Source of the DNA: JABWBJ01 sp035646395
Lineage (GTDB): Bacteria > Gemmatimonadota > Gemmatimonadetes > Gemmatimonadales > Gemmatimonadaceae
Direction: 5' to 3'
NCBI GenBank assembly: GCA_035646395.1
Contig: DASRPK010000118.1
Coordinates: forward strand, 23,963 to 87,962
Length of the DNA: 64,000 bases
The notes under the pieces are model-generated. The model was not told where the DNA came from. It searched no databases and was given only the letters and a program-made list of their open reading frames with translations. This document shows positions 16,965 to 27,030 of the stretch, piece after piece (the first letter of the stretch is position 1; every line of letters begins with the position of its first letter). The position numbers and the translations under genes were made by a program.

Positions 16965-18887
16965 TCAACTCCTGCGCTCAAGGAACCATCCACCAAGCGG
17001 AAGCGAGCTGGCACGCCAGCCGTGGGGAATCAGCAGCGTTGCGTCAGGCAGCGCGATCACGGCTCGACCCGAAACGGTGACGTCGAGCGCTCCGCCGTTG
17101 TCGACCGACATTTCGTCGGACCAGGCGTTAGGTCCCGTGCGCGCGAGTGCCACGGTGCGCGTCTCACCGGATCGAACAGACCGGGCCGACACCACCTCCA
17201 CCGGGACGGGAAGTTCGAAGCCGTACCGGCGCAGATGCATGGCCGCGAAACGATCGGCGAGAGTCGACGGCGCCATCCCGGGTTCGTACGACACCTCGAG
17301 CTCGTGTCCCTGGCCGCGATACCGCATGCGCGCCACGTGCAGCACGTTAGGCGCGGAGCCGGTGCGCAACGCCAGGCCTTCGAACAGGGACGCCAGCGCG
17401 GCGCCGCTCATCTCGTCCAGGCGATTCATGACACTGCCGATCGCCGTGCGGCGTTCCGGCGCCACGGCCAACCCGAGCGCGCTCAGCACACCGGCATGTG
17501 GCGGCACCAGCACCCGCGTCATGCCCAGGCGATCGGCCAGGCCGCAGGCGTGGAGTGGCCCCCCGCCCCCGAACGCGACCAGCACGCACGCGCGCGGATC
17601 GATGCCACGCTCCACACTCACCCGCCGAAGCGCGCGCGCCATGGCGGCGTCAGCGGCGGCGATGATCGCTTCGGCCGTCTTCTCAGTCGTGCTGCCAACC
17701 CGGGTGGCGAGAGCGGCGACCGACTCGCGGGCAGCACATGCGTCCAGTTGCACCGCGTCACTGACGTGCGCCGCGGCAATGTTGCCTAACGCAACGTGGG
17801 CGTCGGTGACGGTGGGCTGCGTGCCGCCGCGGCCGAAGGCCACCGGGCCAGGCACCGCCCCCGCACTCCGCGGGCCGGCGCGCAGGGCGCCACCCTCGTC
17901 GACCCAGCCGATGCTGCCCCCGCCCGCCGATACCGTTTCCACCAGGACGCGCGGCAGCGCAATCGGAACGCCGGCGACCATCCCTCCCGACTCCACCAAC
18001 GGCTCGCCATCGAGAATCAGTCCGACGTCGGCACTCGTACCGCCGATGTCGATGGACAGCGCCTTATCAAAACCTGCCATGCGCGCGACCAGTGCCGCCC
18101 CGGCAACTCCTCCGGCAGGTCCGGACAATGCCAGCGATGCCGCCGAGCGTGCGGCATCCGCTGCGTCGGCCATTCCGCCACCCGAGCCAACGACGCCCGG
18201 TGATGGGAGCCCAATCGCCTCGAGCCGATCGGCCAGCCGTTGCAGGTACACACCTACACCGGGCCGCGCGTACGCCTCGCAGCACGTCGTGGCGGTACGC
18301 TCGTACTCCCTGATCTCCGGCAGGACGTCGCTCGAGCACACGACGTCGACGCCCGGTAGGCGTCGAGCAATCGCCGCGGCGAGACGACGCTCGTGCGTGG
18401 CGTCCTTGTAGCTGTGCAGGAGCGAGATCGCGACGATCTCGGGAGCACATTGGGCGACCAGCTCGGCTGCGCTTGCCGCGGACTCGTCAGGCAGATCCTG
18501 CAGCATGCCTTCGGGTGCGAGCCGGCCGGCAACCGCCACAACGCGGTCCGGTGCAACGAGGGGATCCGGATGTTGCGCGGCGAGGTCGTAGAGGGACGCT
18601 CGCTCCTGTCGCCGGAGCTCGAGCAGGTCAGTGGCCCCGGCGGTGGCACACAGGACAACGCGCGCTCCGCGCCGTTCCAGCAACATGTTCGTCACAACGG
18701 TCGTGCCGTGAACGATGCGGGACACGCTGCCCGGCCTGGCTCCAGCTTCGCGCAACGATCGTTCGACGCCCTCGCTCTGGTCGGCCGGAGTACTCAGGAC
18801 CTTCCCCGTGCGAACGGAACCGTCGTCGCGTACGCCGACGAGGTCCGTGAATGTGCCGCCGACATCGATACCGATGGACTCCGTCAT
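16965..18887 (-). CDS. hyuA: Hydantoinase A/oxoprolinase-family protein
   Basis: 640 residues. The N-terminal IGIDVGGTFTDLVGV is the ASKHA-type ATP-binding signature of HyuA. Other family blocks are RIVHGTTVVTNMLLERRGARV, IDIGGTSADVGLI and VLVAFGGGGPLHACGLADRLG. It supplies ATP hydrolysis for ring opening together with HyuB. ATG 18887 overlaps the stop of the DUF4105 gene (ATGA). Substrate specificity cannot be read from the sequence. Confidence 0.92.
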   Translation of the reverse strand: MTESIGIDVGGTFTDLVGVRDDGSVRTGKVLSTPADQSEGVERSLREAGARPGSVSRIVHGTTVVTNMLLERRGARVVLCATAGATDLLELRRQERASLYDLAAQHPDPLVAPDRVVAVAGRLAPEGMLQDLPDESAASAAELVAQCAPEIVAISLLHSYKDATHERRLAAAIARRLPGVDVVCSSDVLPEIREYERTATTCCEAYARPGVGVYLQRLADRLEAIGLPSPGVVGSGGGMADAADAARSAASLALSGPAGGVAGAALVARMAGFDKALSIDIGGTSADVGLILDGEPLVESGGMVAGVPIALPRVLVETVSAGGGSIGWVDEGGALRAGPRSAGAVPGPVAFGRGGTQPTVTDAHVALGNIAAAHVSDAVQLDACAARESVAALATRVGSTTEKTAEAIIAAADAAMARALRRVSVERGIDPRACVLVAFGGGGPLHACGLADRLGMTRVLVPPHAGVLSALGLAVAPERRTAIGSVMNRLDEMSGAALASLFEGLALRTGSAPNVLHVARMRYRGQGHELEVSYEPGMAPSTLADRFAAMHLRRYGFELPVPVEVVSARSVRSGETRTVALARTGPNAWSDEMSVDNGGALDVTVSGRAVIALPDATLLIPHGWRASSLPLGGWFLERRS

Positions 18888-20134
18888 GCGTCGGCTGTCA
18901 CCGGTGCGACGCGCGATGCATCAGGCTTCGCCCGCTCGCGGAACATCCATGCCGCGACCAGCGCAGCCGGCGCGACGAGTGCGATCACGGCAAAGCTTCC
19001 CTGCCGCAGCCCGGGGAGGACCGGAGCGATCAGCCCGAACGCGGTAAGCGCGCCGACAATGGTGGCGAGCCAGAACACCACACGGCGTCCCTGCATGCTT
19101 CGCGATCCGACCGCCATCGCAAGGAGTACGACGAGCCAGAGGGGATTGTAGGCGAACACGTTGGTGTTCTGGTACGCGGCGAGGTGCGGCGTCAGGAACC
19201 GCAGGTAGAGCAGCACCAACCCGAATACACTCAACAGCACCGTAATGCCGATTGCCAGTGGCATTGCGGCGCGTTTCCCCTGCCTCCAGAGAAGAAACAG
19301 GCCGCCGCCTAACGCCAAGCCAATGAGCCCAAGCGGAATCACGAGCAGCGGCGGCGACGATCGCTCCGGCGCTCGCTGCGCCAGGTACAGCGTCCGCTCC
19401 GACAGCACGAATGGCACCAGCGCCCCGGTCTCGTCAGGCACGCGAAGCTCGCGAACGCGATCGCGGACCTTCATCGGGATGAACATCTCTTCCCACGCCG
19501 AGATCTCGCGATCCGTCGGCCGCCCCAGGCCGATATCGATCCCGACAACCGCCAGGCGGTCTTCGGCCATGAGCCGCAGCGCGTGCCAGCGATACGACGT
19601 CCCCGTCATCAACGAATCCGTCGCCGTCTTCAGCGCCCCGCCAATGACGCCATTGAGGGCGTCACGGACGCGCGTGGAACAATTGTCGCGGAAGTAATCG
19701 TACCGGTAATACTTGTTCTCTTCCTTCAGGTTGAACTGGATGAAGTCACGCAACGCGATCCGCTGCGGCGGCGAAAGGTTCAACTCCTGCACTTCGACGG
19801 TCCGATTGGACGCGCGATAATCTGCGAGCGTGGACGCAGCGTCCTGCCCGCCCATCCAGTACAGCAGTTCGCCGCGCAGGAACTTGCCAATGAAGCCTTC
19901 CTCGAACGCAAACAATCCCCAGTTATAGACGATATCGCGGCCAGTGCTGTTGTCGCGGATGCCGATCGCGTTATGCCCGTACGCCTCCCAGACCATGTCC
20001 CCCTGGCCCATGGTCATCAGGTAGACCGTCAACTCGCTGCCCGGCACCGACGCCGAGTCCGCGACCTGGGCACCGCCTGACGAGGACGCAGCGATGAGCG
20101 CTGCCACGGCACGGATCAGAGTCTGACTTCGCAC
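18884..20134 (-). CDS. DUF4105 (Lnb N-terminal periplasmic domain) membrane protein
   Basis: 416 residues. A signal peptide (VRSQTLIRAVAALIAASSSGG) precedes an exported domain with TMGQGDMVWEAYGHNAIGI, YNWGLFAFEEGFIGKFLRGEL and FRDNCSTRVRDAL, characteristic of DUF4105. The conserved His and Cys (GHNA, DNCSTR) recall papain-like NlpC/P60-type active sites. The last ~170 residues hold about five TM helices. The GTG start lies 19 bases inside the preceding gene. The reaction is unknown; cell-envelope or lipoprotein remodelling is a guess. Confidence 0.75.
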   Translation of the reverse strand: MRSQTLIRAVAALIAASSSGGAQVADSASVPGSELTVYLMTMGQGDMVWEAYGHNAIGIRDNSTGRDIVYNWGLFAFEEGFIGKFLRGELLYWMGGQDAASTLADYRASNRTVEVQELNLSPPQRIALRDFIQFNLKEENKYYRYDYFRDNCSTRVRDALNGVIGGALKTATDSLMTGTSYRWHALRLMAEDRLAVVGIDIGLGRPTDREISAWEEMFIPMKVRDRVRELRVPDETGALVPFVLSERTLYLAQRAPERSSPPLLVIPLGLIGLALGGGLFLLWRQGKRAAMPLAIGITVLLSVFGLVLLYLRFLTPHLAAYQNTNVFAYNPLWLVVLLAMAVGSRSMQGRRVVFWLATIVGALTAFGLIAPVLPGLRQGSFAVIALVAPAALVAAWMFRERAKPDASRVAPVTADA

Positions 20135-21120
20135 TTTTCGTCGGCTGAACGGTACGCTGCTTCGAGAATGCGGTGCAGTGTGAGCTGGTCCGTGGGCGCT
20201 TCATACGCAGAATCCCCGCGCACGATCGCCACGAAGTGCGCCAGCTCGGCGCGATACGACTGGATGAACGTGCTCTCCCGTCCCGCGGCGCCCATCGGTG
20301 AGACGTCCACCGGCCGTCCGTTCAACTCCTTGACCACGCGCAGCGGCGCCAGGCGCGCACTCCCGCGCGACGAAATCGACTCGAACCACCAGCGGTCATC
20401 ATCTCCCACGTACGACCACGACAGGTCGAACGTACACGCCATCCCGTTGGCGCATTCGAGCGTTACCAGCGCGGTCTCCTCGACCGAGTTCGGGCCAAGC
20501 GGTCGATTGACATGCGCCCAGACACGGCGTGGCGGCGGATAGTCGGCGAGCCACAACGCCAGGTCGAGCAGCGACAATCCAAGGTCGAACAGTGCGCCAC
20601 CGCCGGATTCCGCGCGATTGAGCCGCCATCCACTCACGGTGCCGTGCAGCTTGTACGCGCCGGCACGAAATCCGGTCAGGGTGCCGAGTTCACCACCGCG
20701 CAGGAACCGGTCGAGCGCTTGAACGTCGCTGCGAAATCGGTGGTTGTTGGCAGTGACCACCTTTCGGCCGGCCACGGTCGCTGCGTCGAGTATCGTCTGG
20801 ACGCCGCGTGCCGTGAGCGCCAGCGGCCGCTCGCACAACACGTCGACGCCTGACGCGAGCGCCTCGAGGACGTACGGCTGATGCAGCAGCGACGGCGTAC
20901 TGATGATGATCGCGTCGAGCGCACTGCCGCTGAAAAGGTCCTCGAGGTCCGTGTACACGTCCGCAACCTCGAAGCGGTCGGCGAGCGCGCGGGCCTTGGC
21001 CCGATCGATGTCGCATAACGCGACGACGTTCACGCCCCGCATGTTCCGGAGGACCGGAAGGTGCGCAACCTGCGCGATGGCGCCGGTCCCAACCACCGCG
21101 ATTCGAACGTCCGGCCTCAT
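20116..21120 (-). CDS. Gfo/Idh/MocA-family NAD(P)-dependent oxidoreductase
   Basis: 334 residues. The Rossmann motif VVGTGAIAQVAHLPVL (~9-24), acidic ALCDID, and CERPLALTARG (EKP-like motif with Arg in place of Lys) identify the family. The GGGALFDLGLSLLDLALWL block carries the usual catalytic D. Family members oxidise or reduce sugars and related polyols; the substrate here is not evident. The EKP lysine position reading ERP is slightly atypical and may lower or change activity. It lies in the rimO-hyuB series of minus-strand genes. Confidence 0.88.
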   Translation of the reverse strand: MRPDVRIAVVGTGAIAQVAHLPVLRNMRGVNVVALCDIDRAKARALADRFEVADVYTDLEDLFSGSALDAIIISTPSLLHQPYVLEALASGVDVLCERPLALTARGVQTILDAATVAGRKVVTANNHRFRSDVQALDRFLRGGELGTLTGFRAGAYKLHGTVSGWRLNRAESGGGALFDLGLSLLDLALWLADYPPPRRVWAHVNRPLGPNSVEETALVTLECANGMACTFDLSWSYVGDDDRWWFESISSRGSARLAPLRVVKELNGRPVDVSPMGAAGRESTFIQSYRAELAHFVAIVRGDSAYEAPTDQLTLHRILEAAYRSADEKCEVRL

Positions 21121-21144
21121 GGACCTCGCTGGAGCAGCGTCAGT

Positions 21145-22398
21145 TCAGGGAGCGCGCGTGATATCCGCGCCCGGATAATATGCCTTGAGGATCGCCCGGA
21201 AGTCGTCACCGGCGCGTGCCCTTGCGATCGCTCCCCACTGGCACATTCCGACGCCGTGGCCATTCCCTTGCCCACGGACCACCACCGCCTGCAGCACGCC
21301 GGACGGATTTCGCTCGGCGGCGACCGTGAACGCGGTACTTGGCAGCAGCTCCCCGGCCGCGGGGCGCAGGACGTAGCGAACGTCATTGGTGCGCAGCGTC
21401 ACGTCGCCGGCGCCGGTTGCGATCACGATGGTCCCGGCGCGCCCGCTCCGAGTCCGACTCTCCACGCGCACATCGCGAATTGAACCGGCCGCGCCTGCGG
21501 GCACGGTGGTGTAGTTACGCGCGTGACGCTCGATCGAAACGGCCAGGTCCGCGGCACTGAGGCGGCGCTCCCACTGGGCGCGCGGCGAAAGCGCGCACCA
21601 GGGACGCCCTGTTGCTGGATTGGTGTCACTGACGGCCCGAAGGAAACCGTCCTGTCCTCCGCGCCACACTTCGCTCGGCGGCGCTGTGTGACCTCCGCAC
21701 GCGGAATGGTATGGACCGCTGACGACCTGGCCCCGATAGCTGAGCACCCAGCCGGCGGTCGCGGCAACAGCGAGGTCGCCCCAGAACGTTTCCGCGCCCA
21801 CGCCACCATAGACCTGGTCGACGTCCGTCGCGCGAACATCGAAGTCCCTTCGTCCGGCGGCAAGCATCCGCGTGTACGTGTAGCTGCGCGCTGCGACGGC
21901 CTGCGCCTCGACGGCGGCATGATCACTCGTCAGGCGCGCGCCGATTTCAAGCGGAACCACGGCGCGCAGATAATCTTCCACGTCAACACGATTGACGATA
22001 AGCAGCGCCGTGTCCGTCGGCACGAACGCCAGTGCTCCGCGATACGTCTTCTGCAGCCACGGGACGTCACCACCGGTCTCCAGCGTAAGAGACCCCTCGA
22101 CCCACGGCGACGAGGGTGCATCCGCATAAATCACGCGAAGGCGGCGGCCCTCGCGGAATACCGACCAACGATCGCTCGTCTCGCCGCTGGCAATCACCCG
22201 GCGTCCTGCATCGATCAGCTTCCACTTCGTGGCTTGCGGCAGGGCCGCCTCACGAGGGACCGAGGCGAGGAGGACGCGAACCGGCCGGCTCGAGGGTGTT
22301 TGTGCTGGACGCGCAGCAACAATCGCAGCCAGCGCACCGCACAGCGCCAGCAGGCTTCCGCGCCCCGCCCGGCGCCTCAGGTCAGCGCCCAAACGCAC
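21145..22398 (-). CDS. SpoIID/LytB-domain protein
   Basis: 417 residues with a signal sequence at the N-terminus. The SpoIID core includes NRVDVEDYLRAVVPLEIGARL, AVEAQAVAARSYTYTRML, YHSACGGHTAPPSEVW and the C-terminal GHGVGMCQWGAIARARAG. In sporulators SpoIID is a lytic transglycosylase that acts on denuded glycan; in non-sporulating bacteria relatives remodel peptidoglycan. Its GTG start overlaps the rimO stop by 17 bases. Two SPOR proteins elsewhere in the window bind the same kind of substrate. Confidence 0.88.
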   Translation of the reverse strand: MRLGADLRRRAGRGSLLALCGALAAIVAARPAQTPSSRPVRVLLASVPREAALPQATKWKLIDAGRRVIASGETSDRWSVFREGRRLRVIYADAPSSPWVEGSLTLETGGDVPWLQKTYRGALAFVPTDTALLIVNRVDVEDYLRAVVPLEIGARLTSDHAAVEAQAVAARSYTYTRMLAAGRRDFDVRATDVDQVYGGVGAETFWGDLAVAATAGWVLSYRGQVVSGPYHSACGGHTAPPSEVWRGGQDGFLRAVSDTNPATGRPWCALSPRAQWERRLSAADLAVSIERHARNYTTVPAGAAGSIRDVRVESRTRSGRAGTIVIATGAGDVTLRTNDVRYVLRPAAGELLPSTAFTVAAERNPSGVLQAVVVRGQGNGHGVGMCQWGAIARARAGDDFRAILKAYYPGADITRAP

Positions 22399-23770
22399 CT
22401 GCCGTCGACATGACGGGAAGGACCCGTGGCTTTGTCACCACGTGCGCGACTCGTTCACTCAGCCGCCTGACGAGAGTCGCCTCGAAGTCGACGTCATTGA
22501 CCACGGCAACGAGCGTCACTTCGACGATGTCCCCGGGTCCGATCCCTGCCGTGCGATTGAGCCATGTCACGCCGTCGATCTCGTCGGCCTGTCCGTCCGT
22601 TCGGGCCTGTACGCGTCCGTCGGCCGTAATCCTGTCGACGATCGCGCTGACCGTCCGGCCCAGCTCACTCTCATACCCCTCCGTCGTCACGAGGCGCTGG
22701 ACCTCGTTGACGCGTTCGAGACGTTCCCGTTTCACGTCGTCAGGCACGTCATCGGGGAGGTCGAATGCCCTCGTGCCTTCCTGCGCCGAATAGGTGAACA
22801 CGCCGACGCGGTCGAGGCGCACCTCGGCGAGGAAATCGAGGAGTTGCTGCACGTCCTCTTCCGTTTCGCCCGGGAAGCCGACGATGACGGTCGACCGGAT
22901 GGCCACATTGGGGACGGCCTCGCGAATCAGCCGCAGCTTTTCGCGCTGGCGTGCCTGCCGCTCCGGCCGGCGCATGCGTTCGAGGACGGCATCGGACGCA
23001 TGCTGCATCGGGATGTCCAGATACCGCAGGATCCGCGGCTCCCGGGCCATGAGGTCGAGCATGCGCGGCGTTAGGCCGGCGCTATAGATGTACAGGAGTC
23101 GAAACCAGGGAATTCCGGTTTCAGCCACCAGCGTGCTGAGAAGGTCGGGCAAGCCGCGTCCGTCGCGCACATCGCGACCATAATGGGCCAGATCCTGCGC
23201 CACGAGGTTGATCTCGCGCGCCCCCTGCAGCTCGAGCAGCTGTGCCTCGCGCACGACCTCGTCCATGGCAAACGAGCGGTGCCGGCCCCGCATGAGCGGG
23301 ATCGCGCAGAAGGCGCACCCGTGATCGCACCCTTCGCTGATCTTGAGGTAGCGAACGTGCGGAAGGTCGCCCGTATACAGCCGGACGCCGGGATGCACGA
23401 GGGCCGGTGCGTCGTCGAAGAGTCCGCGCGACGACACTTCACTGATCAGGCGATCGGTCTCACGCGTTCCGAGGAAGACATCGACTTCGGGAAGTGAGTC
23501 GCGAAGCTCGCCGGCGTGACGCTCGACCATGCAGCCCACGGCCGCGATCATACGGCAATTGCCCGACGACTTGAACCGCGTGGCCTCGATGATCGCCTCG
23601 AGGGACTCCTCCTTGGCGGCGTCGATGAAGCCGCAGGTGTTGACGACGATGAGGTCCGCCTCGTCCGCGTCCGGCGTGGACTGCGCACCGAGCGCCGTCA
23701 ACTCGGCGACGTAGCGTTCCGAGTCAACGGTGTTTTTGTCGCAGCCCAGGGTGACGACGTGGAAGCGCAT
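22382..23770 (-). CDS. rimO: Ribosomal protein S12 methylthiotransferase RimO
   Basis: 462 residues from ATG 23770. The N-terminal MTTase domain has FHVVTLGCDKNTVDSE and VVNTCGFIDAAKEES. The radical-SAM cluster is EGCDHGCAFCAIP (~145-157), with RGRHRS after it, and a TRAM domain is at the C-terminus. RimO adds a methylthio group to the S12 aspartate. LGCDKNxVDSE separates RimO from MiaB. Confidence 0.95.
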   Translation of the reverse strand: MRFHVVTLGCDKNTVDSERYVAELTALGAQSTPDADEADLIVVNTCGFIDAAKEESLEAIIEATRFKSSGNCRMIAAVGCMVERHAGELRDSLPEVDVFLGTRETDRLISEVSSRGLFDDAPALVHPGVRLYTGDLPHVRYLKISEGCDHGCAFCAIPLMRGRHRSFAMDEVVREAQLLELQGAREINLVAQDLAHYGRDVRDGRGLPDLLSTLVAETGIPWFRLLYIYSAGLTPRMLDLMAREPRILRYLDIPMQHASDAVLERMRRPERQARQREKLRLIREAVPNVAIRSTVIVGFPGETEEDVQQLLDFLAEVRLDRVGVFTYSAQEGTRAFDLPDDVPDDVKRERLERVNEVQRLVTTEGYESELGRTVSAIVDRITADGRVQARTDGQADEIDGVTWLNRTAGIGPGDIVEVTLVAVVNDVDFEATLVRRLSERVAHVVTKPRVLPVMSTAGAFGR

Positions 23771-23861
23771 CAACGCACGGTGAGAGCCAGCGGCGGTTCT
23801 GTTTCATGAGAATGACCAAAGGAACCTAACATTTGCGCGCGGTCGGCGGTCACGGCATCTC

Positions 23862-26420
23862 ATGAACTGGCGGACTATCGGACGGTTCCCTAGCTTCGCG
23901 TTGGGCGGTCCTGACATGAGTACGAGCACCGAAGTTCTGAGCGGGTTGTTCGCCGGTCGATATTCGATCGAGCGGGAGATCGGGCGCGGGGCGACGGCAA
24001 TAGTCTACCTCGCCCGAGACGGGCACACCGGCCGCATGGTGGCGCTGAAAGTGCTGCGCGACGCACTCTTGGAATCCAGGAGCGTCGTCCAGTTCCTGCG
24101 CGAGATCGAGCACCATCAGGGGTTGACGCACCCGTCAATCGTGCCGGTGCTGAATTCCGGCGAAGCGGATGGCCGGCCATTCATCGTCCTTCCGTACATG
24201 GAAGGCGGTACGCTTCGCACTCGATTAACCCGCGAGCGTCAACTGCCGTATGCGGAGGTCATCGCCATCGGTACGGCGGTCTGCGAGGCCCTCGCCCACG
24301 CGCACGCGCGCGGCCTGATCCACCGTGACGTCAAGCCGGAAAATATTCTTTTCGCCAATGGCCAGGCGCACCTCAGTGACTTCGGCATCGCGCGCGCGCT
24401 GGAGCGGATGGTCGGCGACGCCACGACATCAACCGGCATCATTCGCGGCACTCCTGCGTACGTAAGCCCCGAGCAGGCTGGCGGCCTCATTGAATACGAT
24501 GGGCGTACCGACGTCTACTCGCTCGGCTGCGTGCTGTACGAAATGATTGCCGGTGTCCAGCCATTTGTCGGTCCGACGCCGCAATCCGTGATCGCGCAGC
24601 GGTTGTCGTATCGCCCAACGGCCGTATCGCAATTTCGTGAGACGGTGCCCTTCGATCTCGAAGCAGTGGTGGCTCGATCGATGATGGTGACGCCGGCGGA
24701 CCGTTACCAATCCGCCGCCGAGATGCTCGAGGCGCTCCAGTCGGCAGGGACCGAACCCTCGGACCCCACCGAACGCACGCGGGTGAGACACGGCGACCGC
24801 AGGAAGACAGCGGCTCTGGCGGTTGCCGCTTTCGTCGCGATCGCGGCGCTCGTCATTTCGTTATGGCCGGATGCGGAAACCCCGGCAGTCATCCCGGAAG
24901 GAGATCCACGGCGCGTTGCCGTGCTGTACATGAACTCGACGACGCCCGACGTGCTGCCTGAATACGTCGCGGACGGAATCACCGAAGACCTGATCGACCA
25001 ACTCGGCGGTGTGGATGCGTTACATGTCATCTCACCCGATGGCGTTAGGCAATTCCGCAACAGCTCCCCGCCAGTCGACAGCATTCAGCGCAGCTTGAAA
25101 GTCGGGACCATCGTCAGCGGCAGCATACGGCGTTCGGGAAACACACTTCGCGCTACAGTTCGCCTGACTGACGCGAAGACGGGTCAGCAGATTGAGAGCT
25201 GGACACAGGACCAGCCGTGGACCGAACTCTTTACCCTGCAGGACCTGCTCGCACAACAAGTGCAGTTCTGGTTGCGACAGCGCATTGGTGAGGTGATTGC
25301 GCTGCGCAGGAATCGCGCGGCAACGAGATCGGTCCCTTCGTGGGAGGCCGTGCAACTGGCCAGCCGGGAGGTGCGCCGAGCCGTCCAGGCGGCGGCCACG
25401 CGCGGCGACACCTCAGTGCGCCTCTTCCTGCGGGCGGACTCACTTTACGCGCGCGCAAGCGAGCTCGATCCGGGGTGGACGCTTCCCCTCGTCAGGCGGG
25501 GGAACCTGGCCTTGCTCGCGCTGGCCGCGCGCTCCCCGGTACCGCCTAACGCGGCCGACAGCGTACGCTACCAGGCCATGCCGATTCCAGAGCGAAGCCG
25601 GCTCTGGATCGAACGTGCGCGCGAACTGGCAACCCAGGCGCTCGCAAAGGATCCAGGAGATGCCCTGGCGCTGGCGCTTCTCGGACAAGCTGACCTTTCC
25701 CTGGCATCCGCAACGCCCGACCTGCGCGATTCGCTCCTCGCGAGCGCTGAGCGCAATCTGCGGACCGCGCTCGAAGAACGCCCCGACAATGCGCCGACCT
25801 GGTCCGCGCTTGCCGAACTGCTCGTCCAACGCGGGCGTTACGGGGACGCGGCGACCGCTGCGCGGAACGCGATCGAGGCCGATGCCTGGTTCGAAGTTCG
25901 TCGAGTCCTCGCGACCGCATTTTCAGCGTCGCTGGCGGCCGAACAGTTCGAGGATGCCCGAAAGTGGTGCCGCTTGGGGCTCTCGTATTACCCCGGTGAT
26001 CCCCGGTTCACCGAGTGCAACCTGCGCATCCTCGGCTCCAGCGCTCAATCCCGTGCAGCGGTGCCTGACGCGTGGGCGGAAGTTGCACAAATCGAGGCGG
26101 CTGACAGCCTCCGCCGACTCGATGCGACCTGGGGCTACCGGCGACTCATGGTGGCAGCAATTCTGGCCCAGAGTGGATTACAGGACAGCGCTCGCGCGGT
26201 GATGGAAGTGGTCACGCGCCAGCAGCCGGAAATCGCGGAGCAGCCATCCCGCCCGGCAGAGGCATACCTGCACCTGCTGCTGGGCGACCGCGACGCGGCC
26301 GTGCAGACCCTGGTCGACTACCTGCGCGCGTTGCCGCCGGGGAGCGGCACCCAGATCCTGATGCATCCCTGGTTTGTCACCGTGCGTGACGATCCCCGGC
26401 TTGCTTCGCTATCGCGTTAG
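23862..26420 (+). CDS. Hanks-type Ser/Thr kinase with TolB/FlgO-like and TPR C-terminus
   Basis: Up to 852 residues; ATG 23916 is an equally plausible start that removes 18 residues. The kinase domain (~30-290) has IGRGATAIVYLA, the VAIK lysine in MVALKVL, catalytic HRDVKPENI and the DFG motif in SDFGIARA. One TM helix (~313-332) separates it from a periplasmic part that begins with VAVLYMNSTTPDVLPEYVADGI, as in TolB-N/FlgO-like domains of kinase and cyclase hybrids, followed by TPR-like helices to the end. The architecture is common in Gemmatimonadota. The TAG stop lies in a CGTTAGG heptamer. Targets are unknown. Confidence 0.92.
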   Translation: MNWRTIGRFPSFALGGPDMSTSTEVLSGLFAGRYSIEREIGRGATAIVYLARDGHTGRMVALKVLRDALLESRSVVQFLREIEHHQGLTHPSIVPVLNSGEADGRPFIVLPYMEGGTLRTRLTRERQLPYAEVIAIGTAVCEALAHAHARGLIHRDVKPENILFANGQAHLSDFGIARALERMVGDATTSTGIIRGTPAYVSPEQAGGLIEYDGRTDVYSLGCVLYEMIAGVQPFVGPTPQSVIAQRLSYRPTAVSQFRETVPFDLEAVVARSMMVTPADRYQSAAEMLEALQSAGTEPSDPTERTRVRHGDRRKTAALAVAAFVAIAALVISLWPDAETPAVIPEGDPRRVAVLYMNSTTPDVLPEYVADGITEDLIDQLGGVDALHVISPDGVRQFRNSSPPVDSIQRSLKVGTIVSGSIRRSGNTLRATVRLTDAKTGQQIESWTQDQPWTELFTLQDLLAQQVQFWLRQRIGEVIALRRNRAATRSVPSWEAVQLASREVRRAVQAAATRGDTSVRLFLRADSLYARASELDPGWTLPLVRRGNLALLALAARSPVPPNAADSVRYQAMPIPERSRLWIERARELATQALAKDPGDALALALLGQADLSLASATPDLRDSLLASAERNLRTALEERPDNAPTWSALAELLVQRGRYGDAATAARNAIEADAWFEVRRVLATAFSASLAAEQFEDARKWCRLGLSYYPGDPRFTECNLRILGSSAQSRAAVPDAWAEVAQIEAADSLRRLDATWGYRRLMVAAILAQSGLQDSARAVMEVVTRQQPEIAEQPSRPAEAYLHLLLGDRDAAVQTLVDYLRALPPGSGTQILMHPWFVTVRDDPRLASLSR

Positions 26421-26421
26421 G

Positions 26422-26841
26422 TCAGCGCGCGGCGACGTCCTTGATCGTGGCAAGCTTGCGCGTCAGGGCTTCCGCCTTGCCCTTGTTCGTTGCCCAGTAG
26501 TAGGAGACGAGAAACTTCTCCGTGGCGTCCCTGGTCAGGAATATCGCGTCGATGCCTGCGGGGAGTTTGGTGGTGGTACGCTTGCCATCCTTCGTTTCGA
26601 CGGTGATTGAAACGCTGGTCACGTAGTCGGCACTTTGTACTGCCATCATCGAGTCAGGACACGTCCAGTCGGAAACGCCGACATGCCAGCAGGGGCCGGA
26701 CATCATCACCGCCGTTCGACTGCTTGGTTGCGCTGCGTTCGCAGAGGCGGCCGAGTCGTCGGAGAGCACATAGGCAACTCCAAGAGTGGCCGCGACGAGG
26801 CCGAGAACAACGATCGAATTGCGAAGTCTTGAGCCAGCCAT
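26422..26841 (-). CDS. Small exported or membrane-anchored protein of unknown function
   Basis: 139 residues from ATG 26841, chosen because GGAG lies 8 bases upstream; a longer frame to 26889 lacks this. MAGSRLRNSIVVLGLVAATLGVAYVLS (first residues) is a signal or anchor. The rest has two Cys (GPCWHVG, WTCPDSM) that could form a disulfide, and a basic C-terminus. No family recognised. It converges on the kinase gene, with stops almost touching. Confidence 0.65.
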   Translation of the reverse strand: MAGSRLRNSIVVLGLVAATLGVAYVLSDDSAASANAAQPSSRTAVMMSGPCWHVGVSDWTCPDSMMAVQSADYVTSVSITVETKDGKRTTTKLPAGIDAIFLTRDATEKFLVSYYWATNKGKAEALTRKLATIKDVAAR

Positions 26842-27030
26842 GGTTCGTTCTCCGTTGGTGAACACGATCCCGCCGTCCGCTTTGTCCACACGACGATACC
26901 GGTGACGGTCGCCTTGTCAAATCCAGCGCCGGGGCGGCCTGCTGAAGGGAGCCACTGGGCGGTCCTGACTCCCTCCAGCGTGCGACGGACTGAAACTCAA
27001 GCCCGACGCGGCCTCACTCGCGGTCCCGGA

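Noticed and set aside
20116..20134. Frameshift between the oxidoreductase and DUF4105 genes
   Set aside because: The overlap is short and both proteins are full length with their own start and stop; normal operon overlap explains it.
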